From Leucobacter rhizosphaerae (lineage in GTDB: Bacteria; Actinomycetota; Actinomycetes; Actinomycetales; Microbacteriaceae), in the NCBI RefSeq assembly GCF_022919175.1, contig NZ_CP095043.1:1674001-1738000 (forward strand): 64,000 nucleotides of DNA, in the 5' to 3' direction. The notes beneath the pieces are model-generated. The model was not told the origin of the DNA, made no database searches, and worked only from the letters and a program-made list of their open reading frames with translations. The translations under genes were made by a program, and so were the position numbers. Of the stretch, positions 17,014 to 24,471 are shown piece by piece. Numbering within the stretch: position 1 is the first letter of the stretch; every line of letters starts with the position of its first letter.

Positions 17014-17574
17014 ATGGATGCCCTGCAGCAGGTGGGACCGCGGCTGCGCGCCGAGCGGCAGGAACGCGGGTGGACCCTCGACGACCTCGCGGGACGCGCG
17101 GGCATGTCGGTGAGCACGCTCTCCCGCCTCGAATCGGGGAAGCGCCAGGCGAGCCTCGAGTTGCTGCTCCCCCTCACCCGGCAGCTCGGGATCCGCATCG
17201 ACGACCTGCTCGCCGACGAGGATCGGGATCCGCGCGTGCGACGCCCCGCGGTGCGACGCGCGGGTATGACGATCGCGCCGCTCACGCGCGAGGAATCGGA
17301 GGTGCGCGCGTTCAAGATCACCTACCACCCGGACGCGCCGACTTGCGCGGAGGGCCGCACCCACGACGGGCACGAGTGGCTCTACGTGCTCTCCGGGCGA
17401 CTGAAGCTGCGGCTCGGGGAGCAGGAGATGATCCTGACCCGGGGCGAGGCGGCGGAGTTCGACACCCGGATCCCGCACCTCATGAGCGCCGAGGGCGGTA
17501 CACCCGCGGAGGTGATCAGCATCTTCAACTCCGTGGGAGAGCGGCTGCACCTGCACTCGCTCGCCGAGGAGTGA
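17014..17574 (+). CDS. XRE-family regulator with C-terminal cupin domain
   Basis: DNA-binding regulator of 186 aa. Residues 8-62 form a helix-turn-helix of the Cro/CI type (LRAERQERGWTLDDLAGRAGMSVSTLSRLESGKR). Residues 100-180 form a cupin sensor domain (GHEWLYVLSGRLKLRLGEQEM and EFDTRIPHLMS). Of three in-frame ATGs, the one at 17014 has GGAG at 6 nt and is chosen. The divergent position suggests control of the thioredoxin reductase-methyltransferase fusion and autoregulation. The ligand is unknown. Confidence 0.87.
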   Translation: MDALQQVGPRLRAERQERGWTLDDLAGRAGMSVSTLSRLESGKRQASLELLLPLTRQLGIRIDDLLADEDRDPRVRRPAVRRAGMTIAPLTREESEVRAFKITYHPDAPTCAEGRTHDGHEWLYVLSGRLKLRLGEQEMILTRGEAAEFDTRIPHLMSAEGGTPAEVISIFNSVGERLHLHSLAEE

Positions 17575-17580
17575 GAGCTG

Positions 17581-17720
17581 CGCGTCACCCGTCAACAGAC
17601 CGGCCTGGTGAGGCCGGCACGACCTTCAGGTGACGCTGCGCGTCACCCGTCAAAAGACCGGCCTGGTGAGGCCGGCACGATCTTCAGGTGACGCTGCGCG
17701 TCACCCGTCAAAAGATCGTG
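17581..17720. repeat. Tandem 58-bp hairpin repeat between convergent genes
   Basis: Two full 58-bp copies (17581-17638 and 17639-17696), differing at two positions, are followed by a partial third that runs into the last codons of the VOC gene. Each unit holds a 7-bp inner hairpin (CCGGCCT-GGTG-AGGCCGG). On the minus strand a GGTGACGC-GCA-GCGTCACC hairpin spans each junction. This looks like a multiplied terminator for the convergent XRE-cupin and VOC genes. Confidence 0.85.
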
Positions 17721-18264
17721 CCCATTCCGCCACGCGGGCGGCGCTCTCCTCCTCGGAGAGATCCTCGACGCGGGTCATCACCGACCAACGCACCCCGAAC
17801 GGGTCCCGGATGCTCGCGAAGCGATCCCCCGACACAAAATCTGCGGGCGCCTCGCGCACGGTCGCCCCGGCCGCGACGGCGCGCTCGACCACCGCGTCGA
17901 CGTCGGGCCGGTAGAGCCCCATCGAGTAGCAGTCGTCGTCGCCGGCGGGTGCGGGCACGAGGTGGTAGTCGGGCATCGGCTCGCCCAGCTGCAGGTGTCC
18001 GCTGCCGAAGTCGAGCTCGGCGTGCACGACCACCCGAGCCGGTGGGCTCGGCGGCACCGACGACGAATGCGGTGCATTCGATTCCGCAGTCGGCACCGCC
18101 ATCTCCGTCACGTCGACCACTCGGGCACCGAAGACGTCGCGGTAGAACGCGATCGCCTCCTTCGCACCGGCGATCGCGAGGAACGGGGTGAGGCTGGTGG
18201 AGCCGTGCGGCAGGCCGTCGGTGGTGTGCGCGCCGGTCGCGGCGCGTGACTCGTGTGCGTTCAT
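17701..18264 (-). CDS. VOC-family (glyoxalase/bleomycin resistance-like) protein
   Basis: Protein of 187 aa. After about 25 flexible residues, one VOC fold is seen: LTPFLAIAGAKEAIAFYRDVFGARVVDV, then VVVHAELDFGSGHLQLGEPMPD, VDAVVERAVAAGATVREAP and RFASIRDPFGVRWSVMT. It resembles the PhnB-like branch of VOC proteins. The metal ligands and the substrate are not obvious. The ATG lies exactly 6 nt after TACGCT, so it is probably leaderless. The gene end (ARSFDG) lies within the tandem hairpin repeat. It is divergent from an AraC-type regulator gene 92 bp away. Confidence 0.8.
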   Translation of the reverse strand: MNAHESRAATGAHTTDGLPHGSTSLTPFLAIAGAKEAIAFYRDVFGARVVDVTEMAVPTAESNAPHSSSVPPSPPARVVVHAELDFGSGHLQLGEPMPDYHLVPAPAGDDDCYSMGLYRPDVDAVVERAVAAGATVREAPADFVSGDRFASIRDPFGVRWSVMTRVEDLSEEESAARVAEWARSFDG

Positions 18265-18270
18265 GGCACC

Positions 18271-18276
18271 AGCGTA
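18271..18276 (-). promoter_or_regulatory. Leaderless -10 box of the VOC gene
   Basis: TACGCT on the minus strand, 6 nt before the ATG at 18264. Confidence 0.55.
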
Positions 18277-18356
18277 GGATCTGATCCAGCCGTCCGCTTG
18301 CAGATTTGCGCCAACACGTCGCGAGTCTCCGCGCGGATCGACCCGAGCGGAGACCC

Positions 18357-19163
18357 ATGGAGCAGGAACGGCGGGGCATCCTGTACCCCGAGCGGCTCCC
18401 CGAGTTCCATCGGGTGCCGCCCCCGCCCGCGCTCGCGCACGCGGTGCGCTGGTTCTGGATCCCCGAGTGGGACCTGCCGGAGGGTGCCGAGTCGCGGCAG
18501 GAGGTGCTGCCCTTCCCCGCGTGCAACGTGGTGGTCGAGCCCGACGGTATCTCCGCGGTCGGCCCCACGACCCGGAGCTCCGAGCGGGTGCTGGTCGGGC
18601 GCGGCTGGGCGGTCGGCGCGCTGCTGCTGCCCGCGGCGGTCGGGGCGGTGGTTCCGGATCCGGCGTCGCTGCGCGACGCCGCTCGGCCCCTCGCCGAACC
18701 GACGCTACACGGCGTGATCCGGAGCGCGATGGGGGATCTCCGTCGGCCCGGAGCCACTCGTCGCGCGATCGCGGTCGGTGCACTCGCGGACTGGCTGCGC
18801 GAGCTCGTGGCGGTGCCGGATCCCGGATCTGAGGCCGCGCTCGCGAACCGCCTCGCGGAGCTGCTGGCCGATCCCGCGCTGACTCGGGTCGATCAGCTCC
18901 CGGACCTGCTCCACGTCTCGATTCGGACGCTGCAGCGGATCGCCGATCGCTCGTTCGGGCTCTCGTTGCACGCGATGATCCGGCGCCGTCGGCTCCAGGA
19001 GGGGGCGGAACGACTCCGAGAGGATCCCGCCCTCACCCTGGCCGCACTTGCGGCGGATCTCGGGTATGCGGATCACGCCCACTTCACCCGCGACTTCACC
19101 GCGCAGCTCGGCGTCACCCCCAGTCGGTACCGCGAGCGGGCGCTCCGTTCCGAGCTTCGGTGA
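18357..19163 (+). CDS. AraC-family transcriptional regulator
   Basis: Regulator of 268 aa. The N-terminal part (about residues 20-150) resembles the effector domain found on AraC regulators that begin with an Arg/Trp-Phe-rich strand (HAVRWFWIPEWDLP and LPFPACNVVVEPDG). The C-terminal 100 residues form the double helix-turn-helix: LLHVSIRTLQRIADRSFGLSLHAMIRRRRLQEGAERL, then LAALAADLGYADHAHFTRDFTAQLGVTPSRYR. The ATG at 18357 has GGAG 4 nt upstream. The divergent VOC gene is the likely target. A sequence like the XRE-cupin operator (18301-18314) lies in its leader. Confidence 0.85.
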   Translation: MEQERRGILYPERLPEFHRVPPPPALAHAVRWFWIPEWDLPEGAESRQEVLPFPACNVVVEPDGISAVGPTTRSSERVLVGRGWAVGALLLPAAVGAVVPDPASLRDAARPLAEPTLHGVIRSAMGDLRRPGATRRAIAVGALADWLRELVAVPDPGSEAALANRLAELLADPALTRVDQLPDLLHVSIRTLQRIADRSFGLSLHAMIRRRRLQEGAERLREDPALTLAALAADLGYADHAHFTRDFTAQLGVTPSRYRERALRSELR

Positions 19164-19186
19164 CGACCACGCAATCATGCAATCAT

Positions 19187-19250
19187 GCAGAGATCTGCAT
19201 TCCTGCTGACGGCATGGACCGCATGAATCAGCGGGAATGCAGATCTCTGC
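19187..19250. repeat. Long intergenic inverted repeat
   Basis: The 23-bp arms at 19187-19209 and 19228-19250 differ at one position and are separated by 18 bp. The arm begins GCAGAGATCTGCATTCC. It follows the AraC-type gene and could be its terminator. The arm length and lack of a T tract make it comparable with the inverted repeats at 4861, 47518 and 62364. Confidence 0.75.
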
Positions 19251-19320
19251 GATACACGTCACGGCGTGACGTGCGCACGCGCGCACTGAAACCGGCGTGG
19301 AGACTACTACTCGAGAAACC

Positions 19321-19356
19321 GGAGCCGGAGCCGGAGCCGGAGCCAGAGCCGGAGTC
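19321..19356. repeat. Hexanucleotide tandem repeat
   Basis: Six units of GGAGCC with two single-base deviations lie directly before the CMD gene stop on the other strand. No coding role is seen. Confidence 0.7.
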
Positions 19357-19358
19357 GA

Positions 19359-20684
19359 CTAGACCGTCGGCTCGCCCAGCGAGAGCATGAGGCGGTTCGC
19401 CCAGTTGAAGAACGATCCGGCCTGGATCACGTCGAGGAGCTCCAGCTCATCGAGGCCGATCCCGCGCAGCGCAGCAACATGCTCCGCGTCGAAGACCGCG
19501 GGGGTCGACGTGAGCGCCACCGTCGCGTCGAAGATCGCGTTCCAGCGCGGGCTGATGCGCGCGGTCACGCCCTCGTCGAGGAGGCGCTGCACCTCGGCAC
19601 GGTCGGCGCCCTGCTCGGTGGCGAACCGCGTGTGCACGGACGCGCAGAACACGCAGCCGTTGTAGCGCGACGCAGCGGCGGCGGCGATCTCACGATCGGA
19701 ACGGGGCAGCCCGGCGTCGGTGTTGAAGAAGATGTCGAGGTCGGTGAGCGTGCGCTCGAGCAGCGCCTCGGGATCCCGCGCGAGCACGCGGAAGTAGGGC
19801 ATGTGCACCCGCTCGCGCTCGACGAGCGCGGTGTAGTGCCGCTCGGTGAACTCGGAGACGGGGAGCGGCTCGAGCCACGGCTTCCAGCCGAGGGACTCCT
19901 GGGTGAAGCGCGGCGGCTCCGTCACGCGGGGCGCCGGGGGCAGCTGCTCCGTCGCCAAGGAGGCGGGTGCGGCCCCGGCTCCGGACTCGGCCGCGAGGCG
20001 CGACTCCGCATCCCGAGCAACCGTCGCCGCGAGCGCGGCGATGCCGTCGCTGTCGGCCTCCGGCACCTCGGCCCCCTCGGCGGCCCGCAGTGCCGTGAGC
20101 CCGTGGATCACCCGGAGCTGGAACGCGAGGAATGCGACGAGCTGGGACAGCGTCACGATTCCGGTGGTGCTCCACCCGGCATCGAGGAGGTGCTGCAGCC
20201 GGTCGCGGTCGGCGTCGCGCGGGTGCAGGACGAGCATGTGCGCGTGCTCGAGCGCCGCGGCGAGCCGATCGCCCAGCGCGTAGGCGGCCTCGACCGAGTC
20301 GACCGAGTACTCGGGGCCGGGCACGCTCTCCCCGACGTTCTCGGCGCGGAAGGCGCCGTAGGGACCGGATCCCGCCGCACGCTCCGCCTCGGCGACGATG
20401 AGGGGCTCGAGGCCCGCGCCACCACCGGTCTCGCGCAGCAGCGCGCCGTAGAAGGCGACCGCCGCGGTTTGGCCGTGCAGCCGGGCCACGAAGAGCGCCA
20501 CGGCCGCGCGCTCCGGCAGCGACACCTCCGCGTCGCTCACCGGCTGGAACAGGGCGGCAAAGCTCCCCTGCGCGTGCGTGCGCGCCTCGGGGCGCCGAGC
20601 GCGAGCCGCGTCGAGCACGTCGCCGCGGGTGATCCCGGTGAGCGTGTCGATGATGTCGGGTGAGGACGCAGGGGTGGTGGTCAT
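19359..20684 (-). CDS. Fused CMD-domain / alkylhydroperoxidase-domain protein (Avi_7170 + Avi_7169 types)
   Basis: Protein of 441 aa with two AhpD-like halves. Residues 1 to about 190 match what I know as the CMD domain protein Avi_7170 family (DIIDTLTGI and SLPERAAVALFVARLHGQ). The C-terminal half matches the alkylhydroperoxidase domain Avi_7169 family: LGWKPWLEPLPVSEFTERH, then RYNGCVFCASVHTRF with the redox CxxC plus His. Only the second half has CxxC. In many bacteria the two halves are separate genes beside the same ABC importer. It is the last gene of the importer operon, 50 bp after the ATPase gene. A peroxidase or lyase-like role in handling an oxidised substrate is inference. Confidence 0.85.
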   Translation of the reverse strand: MTTTPASSPDIIDTLTGITRGDVLDAARARRPEARTHAQGSFAALFQPVSDAEVSLPERAAVALFVARLHGQTAAVAFYGALLRETGGGAGLEPLIVAEAERAAGSGPYGAFRAENVGESVPGPEYSVDSVEAAYALGDRLAAALEHAHMLVLHPRDADRDRLQHLLDAGWSTTGIVTLSQLVAFLAFQLRVIHGLTALRAAEGAEVPEADSDGIAALAATVARDAESRLAAESGAGAAPASLATEQLPPAPRVTEPPRFTQESLGWKPWLEPLPVSEFTERHYTALVERERVHMPYFRVLARDPEALLERTLTDLDIFFNTDAGLPRSDREIAAAAASRYNGCVFCASVHTRFATEQGADRAEVQRLLDEGVTARISPRWNAIFDATVALTSTPAVFDAEHVAALRGIGLDELELLDVIQAGSFFNWANRLMLSLGEPTV

Positions 20685-20734
20685 GAGAGTCCTGTCTGGT
20701 GGGGAGGGGGAACGGAATCGCGGCCGCGTGCGGC

Positions 20735-22495
20735 TCAGATCACCCAGTCGGGTGTGCGGCCGGGGATCGCCTCGATGAGCTGGCGGGTGTACGGGTGCTG
20801 CGCGTCGCTGAAGACCTGCTCGGTCGGACCGTGCTCGACCTGGCGACCGCGCTGCAGCACCGAGACCGTGTCGGCGATCTGCCGCACGACGGCGAGGTCG
20901 TGCGAGATGAACACGTAGCTGAGCCCGAGCTCCTGCTGCAGACTCACGAGCAGCCGCAGGATCTGGGCCTGCACCGTCACGTCGAGTGCCGACACCGCCT
21001 CGTCGAGCACCACGAGCTCCGGTTCGACGATCAGAGCGCGCGCGATGGCGACGCGCTGCCGCTGCCCGCCCGACAGTTCGCGGGGGCGACGGTGCGCGAA
21101 CTCCGCGGGGAGCGCCACGAGCTCGAGGGCGCGATGGACACGATCCGCCCGGTCGCCGCGGGATCCGATCCCGAAGTTCCGCAGCGGCTCGGCGAGCGCC
21201 TGGGCGATGGTCTGCCGCGGATCGAGCGAGCCGTACGGGTTCTGGTAGACGAGCTGGGTCGTCTTGCGGAATTCCCGCAGTGCGGCACCCCGGAGCTCGG
21301 TGACCTCGGTGCCGTCGACGCGGATGCTGCCGGAGGTCGGCGTCGCGAACCCGGCGATGGCGCGACCGGTGGTCGTCTTGCCGGATCCCGACTCGCCCAC
21401 GAGCGCGTGGGTGCTGCCGCGGGGCACAACGAACGACACGTCATCGACCGCGACGAAGGGCTCCGACGAGCGCCCGGTGCGGAACTCCTGGCGGAGGTGG
21501 GCGACCGTCACGAGGGGTGCGGTGGTCGCCGGTTCCGCGGCGAGCGCGCCCCCTGCGGGCGCGGCCCCACCGGCCGCATCCACGGCAGCGTCTGCCACGG
21601 GCTCGGAGAACTCGGCGAAGTCCTCGGTGCCGGTGGCGGTGCCGATGCCGGTCCCAGAGCCGACCGCGATCCGCTCACGCTTCGGTCCGTCGCCGAACGC
21701 GGGGGCGTCGCGCATCAGCTGCCGCGTGTACTCCGACTCCGGGCGGCTCAGCACCCGCTCGCTGGGCCCGGATTCCTGGACCTCGCCACCGCGCATCACG
21801 ACGACGTTCTCGGCCCGCTCGGCAGCCACCGCCAGATCGTGGGTGATGAAGAGCACGCCGGTGCCGGTCTCCTGGCGCAGACGGTCGAGCAGATCGAGCA
21901 CGGTGCGCTGCACGGTGACGTCGAGGGCGCTCGTCGGCTCGTCCGCGATGATGAGCTCGGGATTGTTCGCGATCGCCGCCGCGATGAGCACCCGCTGCCG
22001 CATGCCGCCGGAGAACTCGTGCGGGTACTGCTTCGCCCGGGCCTCGGGCTGGTCGATTCCGACCTGCTCGAGCAACTCGAGCACCCGCGCGCGGCGCTGG
22101 GTGCGATCGCGCATGCCGTGGATCCGGAGCGACTCGCCGATGCTCCCGCCGATTGTGCCGACGGGGTTCAGGGAGTTGCCGGGATCCTGCGGGATGAGAC
22201 CGATGCAGCGCCCGCGGAGACCGCGCCAGCGCCGCTCGGACAGCCCCACGAGCTCAGTCGGACCGACGCGACGCTCGTTGAGCACAACGCTGCCGCCCGC
22301 GATCTGGCCGTTCGACGCCAGCAGGCCGATGACGGACTGCGCGACTGTGGTCTTGCCCGATCCCGACTCGCCGACGATGGCTGTGACCTGCCCGGGCTCG
22401 ACGTCGAAGCTCACGCTGCGCACGGCGTCGACGAGCCCGCGCGGCGTGCGGTACTGCACCGCGAGGTCGCGGATGCTGAGCAGGGGCGCGCTCAT
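20735..22495 (-). CDS. Double ATP-binding protein of an oligopeptide-type ABC importer
   Basis: Protein of 586 aa fusing two OppD/OppF-like ATPases. The first (residues 5-265) has GESGSGKTT, HEFSGGMRQR and IIADEPTSALD. The second (about 325-580) has GESGSGKTTTGR, RELSGGQRQR and VVLDEAVSALD. They are joined by an Ala/Gly/Glu-rich linker of about 50 residues. Both halves look catalytically intact and end in oligopeptide-type tails (EYTRQLM and HPYTRQLI). The start ATG at 22495 overlaps the permease stop by four bases (ATGA). The frame is open further upstream, but that stretch is antisense-like Arg-rich shadow. Confidence 0.9.
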   Translation of the reverse strand: MSAPLLSIRDLAVQYRTPRGLVDAVRSVSFDVEPGQVTAIVGESGSGKTTVAQSVIGLLASNGQIAGGSVVLNERRVGPTELVGLSERRWRGLRGRCIGLIPQDPGNSLNPVGTIGGSIGESLRIHGMRDRTQRRARVLELLEQVGIDQPEARAKQYPHEFSGGMRQRVLIAAAIANNPELIIADEPTSALDVTVQRTVLDLLDRLRQETGTGVLFITHDLAVAAERAENVVVMRGGEVQESGPSERVLSRPESEYTRQLMRDAPAFGDGPKRERIAVGSGTGIGTATGTEDFAEFSEPVADAAVDAAGGAAPAGGALAAEPATTAPLVTVAHLRQEFRTGRSSEPFVAVDDVSFVVPRGSTHALVGESGSGKTTTGRAIAGFATPTSGSIRVDGTEVTELRGAALREFRKTTQLVYQNPYGSLDPRQTIAQALAEPLRNFGIGSRGDRADRVHRALELVALPAEFAHRRPRELSGGQRQRVAIARALIVEPELVVLDEAVSALDVTVQAQILRLLVSLQQELGLSYVFISHDLAVVRQIADTVSVLQRGRQVEHGPTEQVFSDAQHPYTRQLIEAIPGRTPDWVI

Positions 22496-23382
22496 CGGGC
22501 TCCTCCGTTGATGGACTGGCTGAGGCGGTTCGTCGCGATCACCACGACGGCCACGACCACGCCGGGGAGGGTCGTCAGCCACCAGGCGGTGGCCACGTAG
22601 TTGCGTCCCTCGGCGATGAGGAGGCCCCACTCCGGCGTGGGCGGCGGGGCGCCGTAGCCGAGGAACCCGAGGGTCGAGATCTGGAGGATCGCGGAGCCGA
22701 GCTGCAGCGCGGCGAGGGCGATCACCGGCGTCAGCGAGTTCGGCAGCACGTGCCGCCACAGCACGCTGAAGAACGTGCCGCCCGAGCCGTAGGCGGCCTC
22801 GACGAACTCGCTCGCGCGCACGCTCACGACCTGTGAGCGAGATAGCCGCGCGAACACGGCGACGGACGTGACCCCCACGGCGATCGCCGCGTTCGCGGTA
22901 CCGAAGCCGAGGAGGATCACGATGCTGAGCGACAGCAGCAGGGTCGGGATCGCGAGCAGCACGTCGACCAGCCGCATCAGCGCCTCGTCGAAGCGGCCGC
23001 CCGTAGCCCCAGCCGTCACGCCGATGATCGACCCGAAGACAAGGCCCACGAGCACCGCGAGGATCGCCGCGGTGATCGACTGCGAGGCGCCGTAGACGAC
23101 ACGCGCGTACATGTCGCGGCCCGTCGCGTCGGTGCCGAACCAGTGCTCGGCGCTCGGGCCCTGCAGCGCGGTGCCGACCTGCGCGGTCGGGCTCACCGAG
23201 GTGAAGAGCCCCGGGGCGATCGCCCAGGCGAGCGCGATGAGCAGGATCAGCGTCGGCACGAGCACGCCGGGGCGCAGCAGCGCGCGCCATGCGATGCGGG
23301 GGCGCGTCGGGTCGATGCGGGCGCTGTCGGTCTGCGCGCGGTCGGTCTGGCCGGTCGCGTCGGCGGGGGTGTGCGCGGTCAT
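22492..23382 (-). CDS. ABC importer permease, DppC type
   Basis: Inner-membrane permease of 296 aa. The hydrophilic N-terminus is followed by a helix near residue 35 and an extracellular loop with the family hallmark EHWFGTDATGRDMYARVVYGASQS. A five-helix transport domain carries the ATPase-coupling EAA loop (SEFVEAAYGSGGTFFSVLWRHVLPN). It pairs with the DppB-type gene upstream; both ends overlap neighbours by 4 bp, so stoichiometric coupled translation is expected. The substrate class (peptide or other small solute) is set by the binding protein. Confidence 0.9.
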   Translation of the reverse strand: MTAHTPADATGQTDRAQTDSARIDPTRPRIAWRALLRPGVLVPTLILLIALAWAIAPGLFTSVSPTAQVGTALQGPSAEHWFGTDATGRDMYARVVYGASQSITAAILAVLVGLVFGSIIGVTAGATGGRFDEALMRLVDVLLAIPTLLLSLSIVILLGFGTANAAIAVGVTSVAVFARLSRSQVVSVRASEFVEAAYGSGGTFFSVLWRHVLPNSLTPVIALAALQLGSAILQISTLGFLGYGAPPPTPEWGLLIAEGRNYVATAWWLTTLPGVVVAVVVIATNRLSQSINGGAR

Positions 23383-24461
23383 CGGGTGCCTCCGGGCCGG
23401 TCGGTCTCGGGGGCGGATCCGGGTCCGGATCCCGGTGCGACGGCGTCGAGCGCCGAGCCGTCGATCGCCGCGGTCTCCATCGGGGCGTCGACGAACGCGG
23501 GATCGCGGCGGGCGGCACGACCGCCCGATCCGCGGCGCCGCAGCCGGGCGTCGAGCACCGGGTACAGCAGATCGACGGCGAGGTTGATCGTGACGAACAC
23601 GACGGTCGCGATCACGACGACCGCGAGCAGCACCGGGGTGTCGCGGTTCGCGACGGCCTGGGCGGTGAGGTTGCCGATGCCGACGCGCCCGAAGACGGCC
23701 TCCGTGACGATCGCACCGCCGACGAGCTCGCCGAAGAGCAGCCCGGCCATGGTGAGCGCGGGGAGCAGCGCGTTGGGGGCGACGTTACGCCACAGCAGCC
23801 ACGAGGTGCTGGCGCCGCGGGCGCGGACGACGCTCACGAACGGCTGCTCGCGGACCTCGTCGATGCTGCGGAGGAACACCTGCGCGAGCGGGGCGGCGAT
23901 CGGGATCATGAGGGTGATCGCGGGCAGGATGATGGCCTGGGCCGGGCTCGCGCCGATGACGGGGATCAGCCCGAGCCGGAACGAGAACACCTGGATCAAG
24001 ATGATGCCGATCCAGAACACCGGCAGCGAGATGAAGAGCGGCGGGAGGTTCCGGAACAAGCGGCGGAGCCAGGTGCCCTTGCCGTAGCTCGCGGTGAACG
24101 CGATGACCACGGCGAGGAACACGGCGCCGACGAGGGCGATGCCGGCGAGCGCGAGCGTCGACGGCAGCGCCTCGGCGATCAGGTCGGAGACCTTCGCCCC
24201 GCTCTGCACGGAGTAGCCGAAGTCGCCGCGCAGGAACGCGCCGATCGACTCGAAGTAGCGCAGGATCACCGGTCGGTCGATGCCGTACGACTCCCGGATC
24301 TCCGCGATCTGCTCGGTGCTGAGCCCGAGGTCGGGGCTGCCGTAGCGCGCCATGACGGCGTCACCCGGCAGCGCCGAGAGCAGCACGTACGCGCCCGTAT
24401 ACGCGAGCGCGAGGACCAGGAAGGCCTGGCCCACGCGTCGCAGCAGCACCCGAAGGCTCAT
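23379..24461 (-). CDS. ABC importer permease, DppB type
   Basis: Permease of 360 aa with six predicted membrane spans. FLVLALAYTGAYVLLSALPGDAVMARYG at the N-terminus is typical of the DppB/OppB family, and VRARGASTSWLLWRNVAPNALLPALT is the coupling loop. The C-terminal extension of about 45 residues (after YPVLDARLRRRG) is hydrophilic, Ala/Asp/Gly-rich, and not usual in the family. The gene starts 10 bp after the binding-protein stop and overlaps the DppC-type gene. Confidence 0.9.
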   Translation of the reverse strand: MSLRVLLRRVGQAFLVLALAYTGAYVLLSALPGDAVMARYGSPDLGLSTEQIAEIRESYGIDRPVILRYFESIGAFLRGDFGYSVQSGAKVSDLIAEALPSTLALAGIALVGAVFLAVVIAFTASYGKGTWLRRLFRNLPPLFISLPVFWIGIILIQVFSFRLGLIPVIGASPAQAIILPAITLMIPIAAPLAQVFLRSIDEVREQPFVSVVRARGASTSWLLWRNVAPNALLPALTMAGLLFGELVGGAIVTEAVFGRVGIGNLTAQAVANRDTPVLLAVVVIATVVFVTINLAVDLLYPVLDARLRRRGSGGRAARRDPAFVDAPMETAAIDGSALDAVAPGSGPGSAPETDRPGGTR

Positions 24462-24471
24462 CGAGCTCCGC

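Noticed and set aside
17581..17720. CRISPR array
   Set aside because: The units are contiguous 58-bp tandem copies with internal hairpins and no unique spacers; no cas genes are near.
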